From Streptomyces lavendulae subsp. lavendulae (GTDB taxonomy: Bacteria > Actinomycetota > Actinomycetes > Streptomycetales > Streptomycetaceae), in the NCBI RefSeq assembly GCF_002803845.1, contig NZ_CP024985.1:6707501-6771500 (forward strand): a DNA stretch of 64,000 nt. Reading direction: 5' to 3'. The notes under the pieces are model-generated. The model made no database searches. It was given only the letters and a program-made list of their open reading frames with translations, and had not been told where the DNA came from. Position numbers and translations under genes: made by a program. This document shows, one piece after another, positions 58,622 to 64,000 of the stretch; the stretch's first letter is position 1, and each line of letters opens with the position of its first letter.

Positions 58622-59890
58622 TCAGGCGTCCGCGGGCGGCCACGGCCCGGCGCCCCCGGCCGCCCTGCCACCGCCTCCCGGCTCCGAGCTGTGCACGCCC
58701 GCGCGGTATTTGGGGATGCGGACCGTGATCTTCATGCCCGCGCCGACGCCCGTCTCGATGACGAGGCCGTGCGCGTCCCCGTAGACCTGCCGCATCCGCT
58801 CGTCGACGTTGGTCAGCCCGATCCCCGACGAGGCCCCCGGGCGCTCCCCGGCCAGGATCCGCCGCAGCAGCGCCGGATCCATCCCGACCCCGTTGTCCTC
58901 GATGGTCAGCACCGCCTCCGCGCCCGCGTCCCGGGCCGCGATGGTGATCCGGCACTCCCCGGCGGAGTCCTCCACCCCGTGCTTGACGGCGTTCTCCACC
59001 AGCGGCTGCAGACACAGGAACGGCAGCGCCACCGGCAGCACCTCGGGCGCCACCTGCAAGGTCACCTTCAGCCGGTCCCCGAACCGGGCACCGGCCAGCG
59101 CCAGGTACCGCTCGATCGAACGCAACTCCTCCGCCAGGGTGGTGAACTCGCCGTGCCGCCGGAAGGAGTAACGGGTGAAGTCGGCGAACTCCAGCAGCAG
59201 TTCCCGCGCCCGCTCCGGATCGGTCCGCACGAACGAGGCGATCGCGGCGAGGGAGTTGAAGATGAAGTGCGGGGAGATCTGGGCCCGCAGCGCCTTGATC
59301 TCCGCCTCCATCAGCCGCGTCCGCGCCCGGTCCAGCTCCGACAGCTCCAGTTGTACGGAGACCCAGCGCGCCACCTCCGTCGCGGCCCGCACCAGCACCG
59401 CCGACTCCCGCGACCCGTAGGCGACCAGCGCCCCCAGCAGCCCCTCCTCGCCCGTCAGCGGGGCGAACACCGCCCACTTGAGCGGACAGCCGGGCCGCTG
59501 GCACTCGGTGCGCACGCTCTGGCTGCGCCCCGACTCCAGCATCACCGCCACCCGCGCCATCGCCCTGCGCTGGTGGTGGTCGGCGCCCGGCCCGTCCCAG
59601 GCCAGTACGGCCTCGCGGTCCGTCAGGCACAGCGCCTCGGTGCCCAGCAGCGAGCGCAGCCGTCGCGCGGCCTTGCGGGCGGCGTCCTCGGTGAGCCCAG
59701 CCCGCAGCGGGGGAGCGGCCAGCGAAGCGGTGTGCAGGGTGTGGAAGGTGGCCCGCTCCACCGGGGTGCCCAGGTCCAGCCCGGCGGCCCGCTCCCCGCG
59801 CCCGGTGTGCCACCGGCCCGCGGACCAGCCCAGCCCCAGCAGCAGGGCCGCTGCCGTCAGCGCGAGCACCGCGAGCGCCGCCCCGGTCAC
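58622..59890 (-). CDS. LytS/YehU-type sensor histidine kinase
   Basis: 422 aa. One N-terminal transmembrane helix (residues 3-22), a GAF-like domain (about 60-180), then the His_kinase module with H208 in AQISPHFIFNSLAAI. ATPase motifs: FLCLQPLVENAVKHG and VLTIEDNGVGMD, SGIGLTNVDERM. This class pairs with LytTR regulators; one is encoded at 62400-63239. GTG 59890 overlaps the symporter stop by 4 nt, so both are translated together. The C terminus is a Gly/Ala/Pro-rich tail. Confidence 0.92.
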   Translation of the reverse strand: MTGAALAVLALTAAALLLGLGWSAGRWHTGRGERAAGLDLGTPVERATFHTLHTASLAAPPLRAGLTEDAARKAARRLRSLLGTEALCLTDREAVLAWDGPGADHHQRRAMARVAVMLESGRSQSVRTECQRPGCPLKWAVFAPLTGEEGLLGALVAYGSRESAVLVRAATEVARWVSVQLELSELDRARTRLMEAEIKALRAQISPHFIFNSLAAIASFVRTDPERARELLLEFADFTRYSFRRHGEFTTLAEELRSIERYLALAGARFGDRLKVTLQVAPEVLPVALPFLCLQPLVENAVKHGVEDSAGECRITIAARDAGAEAVLTIEDNGVGMDPALLRRILAGERPGASSGIGLTNVDERMRQVYGDAHGLVIETGVGAGMKITVRIPKYRAGVHSSEPGGGGRAAGGAGPWPPADA

Positions 59891-61614
59891 CGGGCGCCCC
59901 CCGCGGCCCGCCGGGGGGCCACGTCCTCGGGCAGGTGCAGCCGGGCCAGCGCGGCGGCCGTCCCCGCCGGGATCCGGGACCGGGTCGCCAGCGACACCGT
60001 CACCATCGTCAGGAAGCCCAGCGGCACCGACCACACCGCGGGCCAGGCCAGCAGCGCGTGCGCCCAGCCCGCCGGGACCAGCCCGGTGCGGGTGGCCACC
60101 ACCGCGCCCAGCGCCGCACCGCCGCCGGTCAGCAGCCCGGCCACCGCCCCGGGCGGGGTCAGCCCGCGCCACCAGATGCCGAGGACCAGCAGCGGGCAGA
60201 AGGAGGACGCCGAGACCGCGAAGGCCAGACCCACGGCGTCGGCGACCGGCACCTCGGTGGCCACCGTCCCGCCCGCGAGCGGCACCGCCATCGCCACCAC
60301 CACGGCCAGCCGGAACGTCCCCACCCCGCGCCGGGGCAGCACGTCCTGGTGCAGCACCCCGGCCACCGCCATGGTCAGCCCCGAGGCCGTCGACAGGAAC
60401 GCGGCGAACGCGCCCCCGGCCAGCAGCGCCCCCAGCAGGTCCCCGAGCTGCCCGCCCAGCATCCGTTCCGGCAGCACCAGCACCGCGGCGTCCGCGTCCC
60501 CGGTCAGCGCCAGCTCCGGCGCGTAGATCCGGCCCAGCGCCCCGTACACCTGGGGCAGCAGGTAGAACACCCCGAGCAGGCCCAGCACCACCAGCGTGGT
60601 GCGGCGGGCGGCCCGGCCGTGGGGGCTGGTGTAGAAGCGCACGGCCACGTGCGGCAGGCCCATGGTGCCGAGGAACGTGGCCAGGATCAGCCCGTAGGTG
60701 GCGTACAGCCGGTGCTCCCCGCCGGACAGCGCCGTCGACCAGCCGGGAGCGTCCGGGCCCGGGCCCGCGTGGGCGTCCGGGACCACGCTGCCGGGGGTGA
60801 ACTCCAGCCGGGTGCGGGCCGCGACGGAGTGCCGGCCGCTCTCCAGGGTCAGCGGCACCCCGGCGTGCTCGGCGCCGTCCACCCGGCCCGTCACCGTCAC
60901 GGTGAGCGGCTCGTCCACCGAGAGCCGTACGTCCTCGCCCAGGGTGACGGCGGTGTGCTCGCGGAAGACGGCCGGGGCGTCGAAGGAGGCCCGGGGGGCA
61001 CCGTCCCCGGACCAGGCGGCGATCAGGAAGAAGGCCGGCACCAGCAGCGCGGTGAGTTTGAGCCAGTACTGGAACGCCTGCACGAAGGTGATGCTGCGCA
61101 TGCCGCCCGCCGCGACGGCCGCCGTCACCACGAAGGCCACGACCACCCCGCCCACCCAGTGCGGGGCCCCGGTCAGCACCTCCAGCGTCAGACCGGCCCC
61201 CTGCAACTGCGGCAGCAGGTACAGCCAGCCCACGCCCAGCACGAACAGCACCGCGATCCGCCGCACCGCCCGCGACTGGAGCCGCGCCTCGGCGAAGTCG
61301 GGCAGCGTGTACGCGCCCGAGCGCCGCAGCGGCGCCGCGACCAGCACCAGCAGCACCAGGTAGCCGGCGGTGTAGCCGACCGGGTACCAGAGCATCTCCG
61401 GCCCCTGGAGCAGCACCAGCCCGGCCACCCCGAGGAAGGAGGCGGCGGAGAGGTACTCCCCGCTGATGGCGGCCGCGTTGAGGCGGGGGCCGACGGTGCG
61501 GGAGGCGACGTAGAAGTCGGAGGTGGTCCGGGATATCCGCAGGCCGAGCGCCCCGACGAGGACGGTGACCAGGACGACGACGGTGACCGCGGTCAGCGCG
61601 TACGTCTGGTTCAC
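59887..61614 (-). CDS. Sodium:solute symporter (SSS family, acetate/monocarboxylate type)
   Basis: 575 aa, about 13 transmembrane helices. Core motifs: FYVASRTVGPRLNAAAISGE, YLSAASFLGVAGLV and GLPHVAVRFYTSPHGRAARR, as in ActP-like cation/acetate symporters. A beta-rich soluble insertion of about 85 residues (roughly 205-290, TVTVTGRVDGAEHAG) is present in some actinobacterial members. GTG 61614 has AGGA about 10 nt upstream. Cotranscribed with the kinase, suggesting that the two-component system senses the transported carboxylate (inference). Confidence 0.9.
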   Translation of the reverse strand: MNQTYALTAVTVVVLVTVLVGALGLRISRTTSDFYVASRTVGPRLNAAAISGEYLSAASFLGVAGLVLLQGPEMLWYPVGYTAGYLVLLVLVAAPLRRSGAYTLPDFAEARLQSRAVRRIAVLFVLGVGWLYLLPQLQGAGLTLEVLTGAPHWVGGVVVAFVVTAAVAAGGMRSITFVQAFQYWLKLTALLVPAFFLIAAWSGDGAPRASFDAPAVFREHTAVTLGEDVRLSVDEPLTVTVTGRVDGAEHAGVPLTLESGRHSVAARTRLEFTPGSVVPDAHAGPGPDAPGWSTALSGGEHRLYATYGLILATFLGTMGLPHVAVRFYTSPHGRAARRTTLVVLGLLGVFYLLPQVYGALGRIYAPELALTGDADAAVLVLPERMLGGQLGDLLGALLAGGAFAAFLSTASGLTMAVAGVLHQDVLPRRGVGTFRLAVVVAMAVPLAGGTVATEVPVADAVGLAFAVSASSFCPLLVLGIWWRGLTPPGAVAGLLTGGGAALGAVVATRTGLVPAGWAHALLAWPAVWSVPLGFLTMVTVSLATRSRIPAGTAAALARLHLPEDVAPRRAAGGAR

Positions 61615-61747
61615 CGGAGGTCCTTCGACGGGGGAGGGGAGGGAAGTCTCCGGAGTCTACGCAGCCCCCCGTCCCCGGCAACAGGCGCGAACCGGGCACC
61701 GGCGCGGGGCGTTCCGGCGGGCCGCCGACGGGGCCGCGGCGCCCGGG

Positions 61748-62023
61748 TCAGAGCGCCGGATCGTGGTGACGCTCGCAGTCGCGCAGGGCGATCTCCAGCT
61801 CCACGTACGACTCCTCCGCGCGGCGGAAGGCCAGGGTCAGGGCAGCCTCCACCCGGGGCGGCAACTGCCCGCGGGTGCCCTCCTGGGCCTCGTACAGGAC
61901 CTCCGCCCAGCGGGCGGCCGCACTGCGCAGCCGGGCGAGCAGCGCCTCGGCCTCGGCCGGCCCGGCGGCACGGGTCCGGGGCAGTCCGGTCAGCGCGTCC
62001 AACAGCGCCTGGATCTCGGACAT
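61748..62023 (-). CDS. Small helical hypothetical protein
   Basis: 91 aa, highly helical and acidic/Ala-rich (PAEAEALLARLRSAAARWAEVL). Not recognised. ATG 62023 follows GGGAGGAG at 5-nt spacing, a strong signal. It lies between the symporter and the WD40 remnant, on the same strand. Confidence 0.7.
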   Translation of the reverse strand: MSEIQALLDALTGLPRTRAAGPAEAEALLARLRSAAARWAEVLYEAQEGTRGQLPPRVEAALTLAFRRAEESYVELEIALRDCERHHDPAL

Positions 62024-62181
62024 ATCGCTCCTCCCGGGCCGGAAGATCCACGATACGCGCGGGCCGCACCGCGGACAGGCGGACCGCTCACCGCTGCGGC
62101 CGACGGGCCCGGCGGATCGCCGTACGCCCACCGTGGCGCGACGAACGGCACGTTGGTACGCCGGACGGTCGGGCTCGGGCA

Positions 62182-62403
62182 TCAGGGGGAGGGCCACCCC
62201 GCGCCGCCCGCGTGGCCGGGAACGTACGAGTCCCGTTCCTGCGCGGTGAGGTCACGGTCGACGGCGAAGCAGATCTTCCGGATCGCCGCCGAGGGCTCGA
62301 AGAGGACGTTCCACAGCCGTACCGTCATGTCGATGCCGCCGGTGGCGAGGGTGCGCCCGTCGGGGCTGAACGCGACCGCCTCCACCGGTGCGGTGTGCGC
62401 TAG
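62182..62403 (-). pseudogene. WD40-repeat protein remnant (C-terminal fragment)
   Basis: Readable from 62403, the fragment starts in the middle of a WD40 repeat (LAHTAPVEAVAFSPDGRTLA, then GGIDMTVRLWNV), followed by a tail typical of the C terminus of Streptomyces WD40 proteins (DRDLTAQERDSYVPG). The upstream repeats are missing: the fragment begins at the stop codon of the response regulator (TAG, 62400-62402). GTG 62385 could start 67 residues but has no ribosome-binding site. It marks an old deletion or insertion junction. Confidence 0.72.
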
Positions 62404-63239
62404 CCCGTCGCCCGGCGCATGAGGAGGTCGCGGAGGTCGCGGGCGTGCCGACGGCTGACCTGGAGTTCCGCCGGGCCCACCCGCACGCTCGTGGTCCCCG
62501 CCTCCATGCGCAACTCGTCGATCCGGCCCAGCGCCACCAGGTGGCGGCGGTGGATCCGGACGAACCCGCGGGCCGCCCAGCGTTCCTCCAGGGTGGACAG
62601 CGGGATCCGCACCAGGTGGCTGCCCCCGTCGGTGTGCAGCCGGGCGTAGTCGCCCTGGGCCTCCACGTACGCGATGTCCGCGATCGCCACGAACCGTGTG
62701 ACGCCGCCCAGTTCGACCGCGATCTGCTCCGGGACGCGCTCGACGGCACCGGCACCGGCACCGACACCGGCCTCCGCGCCCGCCGGGGGCACGGGGGTGC
62801 GCAGGTCCGGGACGGCCGGTTCGGGGGCCGGCTGCGCCCCGTCCGGCCGGCCCAGGAGGGCGCGGGCCCGCCGGACCGCCTCCGCCAGCCGCTCCGGCCG
62901 GACCGGCTTGAGGACGTAGTCCACGGCCTTGAGGTCGAAGGCCTGGACGGCGAAGCCCTCGTGCGCGGTGACGAACACGATCAGCGGGGGACGGGCGAAC
63001 CCGCTGAGCAGCCGGGCGATGTCCAGCCCCGTCAGGCCGGCCATCTGGATGTCCAGGAACACCACGTCGATGCCGTCGGGGCCGTCCGGCCCGCCCTCCA
63101 GCGCCCGGGTGATACGGCGCAGCGCTCCGGTGGCGTCGGAGGCGCCCTCGGCACTGCGGACCCGGGGATCGGAGCGCAGCAGGTAGAGGAGTTCCTCCAG
63201 GAGCGGCTTCTCGTCGTCTACGGCCAGTACGCGCAGCAT
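62400..63239 (-). CDS. LytTR-family response regulator
   Basis: 279 aa. Receiver domain: acidic DDE (9-11), phospho-acceptor D63 (VVFLDIQMAG), K111 (DYVLKPVRP). After an Ala/Gly/Pro-rich linker, the LytTR DNA-binding domain covers about residues 175-279 (YVEAQGDYARLHTDG, FVRIHRRHLVAL). Probable partner of the LytS-type kinase at 58622-59890. Likely targets are promoters of the symporter gene and its own. ATG 63239 is preferred; GTG 63248 and ATG 63257 are upstream and in frame, and no clear ribosome-binding site decides. Confidence 0.92.
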   Translation of the reverse strand: MLRVLAVDDEKPLLEELLYLLRSDPRVRSAEGASDATGALRRITRALEGGPDGPDGIDVVFLDIQMAGLTGLDIARLLSGFARPPLIVFVTAHEGFAVQAFDLKAVDYVLKPVRPERLAEAVRRARALLGRPDGAQPAPEPAVPDLRTPVPPAGAEAGVGAGAGAVERVPEQIAVELGGVTRFVAIADIAYVEAQGDYARLHTDGGSHLVRIPLSTLEERWAARGFVRIHRRHLVALGRIDELRMEAGTTSVRVGPAELQVSRRHARDLRDLLMRRATG

Positions 63240-63365
63240 GGGGCTCACTCTAGGCAACGGCGCCCTGCCGGGAAACGGCGCGCGGCCCCCGCCCGGGGGG
63301 AGGGGGGCGGGGACCGCGCGGATCGGGAGTGGGGGAGTGGGGCCCGGGGAGGGCGGGGGCGGGGG

Positions 63366-64000
63366 TTACTGGACGGTGATGAGCTTGCCGTCGGGGGCGA
63401 CGGCGTACCAGGTGCCGCCCACGCCCTGGCCGTTGGTGTCGCCGGCCTTCTTGTCACCGGTGAAGGTGTAGACGGGCCAGCAGTTGACGGTCTGCTGCTT
63501 CTTGCCGTCGGGCCGGTCGAGGACCAGGTAGTTCTTCTCGATGATGCCCTTGGCGTTGACCTTGTCCACCGGCGGGACGACGGGCCACTTGGCGACGCAG
63601 TCGCCCTCGCACTTGGAGACCATCGGCCAGGCGGTGTCCGGCTTGAAGCGGTAGACGGTCATGCCGTTGCCGTCGACGATGTGCTCGCCGAGCTTGGCGT
63701 CCTTGGCCACGGTCAGGGCGCCCGAGGCCTGTCCGGCGCCCGCTCCCGTCCCCGCTCCGGTCCCGGCGCCCGCGGCGGGCTTCGCGGCCTTCTTGCCGTC
63801 GGGGGCCAGGGCGAACCAGGTGCCGCCGACGCCCTGCCCGTTCAGGTCGCCCGCCTTGGTGTCCTTGGCGAAGCGGTACGCGGGCCAGCCGGCCACCGTC
63901 AGCTGCTTGCTGCCGTCCTTGCGGACCACCTCGCCCAGCATGGCCGGGTCCATGCCCGCCGCGGCGGTCGCGTCGCCCGCCGGGACCGGGGGCCAGGCCT
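63366..64000 (-). CDS. Secreted-repeat lipoprotein (COG4315-like), 5' part outside the window
   Basis: At least 211 aa; the gene continues beyond position 64000, so the N terminus and signal are not seen. Three copies of the secreted-repeat unit are visible or partly visible: AGWPAYRFAKDTKAGD, MTVYRFKPDTAWP with CEGDCVAKWP, and CWPVYTFTGDKKAGD. Each ends in NGQGVGGTWxAxAPDGK. An Ala/Gly/Thr linker separates the copies. Function of the family is unknown; the Cys pairs suggest disulfides and a cell-surface location. Confidence 0.85.
   Translation of the reverse strand, partial: AWPPVPAGDATAAAGMDPAMLGEVVRKDGSKQLTVAGWPAYRFAKDTKAGDLNGQGVGGTWFALAPDGKKAAKPAAGAGTGAGTGAGAGQASGALTVAKDAKLGEHIVDGNGMTVYRFKPDTAWPMVSKCEGDCVAKWPVVPPVDKVNAKGIIEKNYLVLDRPDGKKQQTVNCWPVYTFTGDKKAGDTNGQGVGGTWYAVAPDGKLITVQ

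Overview
The window is a chromosomal segment of a high-GC actinobacterium, almost certainly a Streptomyces or a close relative. The signs are: very G/C-rich third codon positions, many GTG starts, a pyrR-pyrB-pyrC-(membrane PH-like gene)-carA-carB-pyrD-pyrF operon followed by mihF (sIHF), gmk, rpoZ, coaBC, metK and a helicase-degenerate priA, and typical Streptomyces families (RNase Sa-like/barstar pair, STAS and SpoIIE-type phosphatase genes, GuaB1, secreted-repeat lipoprotein).

Layout. (1) 0-16.6 kb, + strand, core metabolism: de novo pyrimidine synthesis, led by a PyrR-binding RNA hairpin whose lower stem overlaps the pyrR ribosome-binding site, then nucleoid protein, guanylate kinase, omega subunit, CoA synthesis, SAM synthesis and PriA, cut by strong hairpin terminators. 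(2) 16.8-25.2 kb: a small HTH protein, fmt, rsmB, an orphan minus-strand NRPS-like gene (condensation, adenylation remnant, carrier, reductase), rpe, a SorC-family regulator and a small CarD/tudor-like protein. (3) 25.2-29.7 kb: a secreted RNase with its overlapping barstar inhibitor; minus-strand genes for a truncated haemoglobin and ABM monooxygenase, a hypothetical, a receiver-thioredoxin-reductase-like fusion and a UBP zinc finger. (4) 29.9-53.8 kb: the accessory centrepiece, 24 codirectional genes with gaps of at most 94 bp, starting after a plausible TTGACG/CAGTGT promoter and ending at a strong terminator. It combines three DJ-1/PfpI proteins, a benzoylformate-decarboxylase-like ThDP enzyme, four NTF2-like proteins, a GMC oxidoreductase, a VOC protein, an AGE-fold sugar epimerase-like protein, GlgX, two STAS proteins with an RsbW-like kinase and PP2C phosphatase, a MinD-like ATPase, an aldehyde dehydrogenase, an F420-reductase-like protein, a three-subunit molybdenum hydroxylase, an MFS exporter and a cNMP-sensor histidine kinase. 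(5) 53.8-58.6 kb: TMEM175-like channel, a catalytically degenerate IS701-type transposase coupled to xdhC, and GuaB1 (GMP reductase-like). (6) 58.6-64 kb, minus strand: LytS-type kinase, sodium/solute symporter, a small hypothetical, a WD40 remnant, a LytTR response regulator and a secreted-repeat lipoprotein running off the window.

How the parts may work together. Region 4 reads as one carbonyl/aldehyde redox pathway (2-oxo-acid decarboxylation, alcohol oxidation, aldehyde oxidation by both ALDH and a Mo enzyme, DJ-1/VOC handling of reactive carbonyls) tied to glycogen debranching and carrying its own partner-switching circuit. The families are seen in the sequence; the joint pathway is my inference. 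XdhC at 55.8 kb could mature the Mo enzyme at 46.6-50.5 kb. No rRNA, tRNA, CRISPR array or intact insertion sequence was seen.
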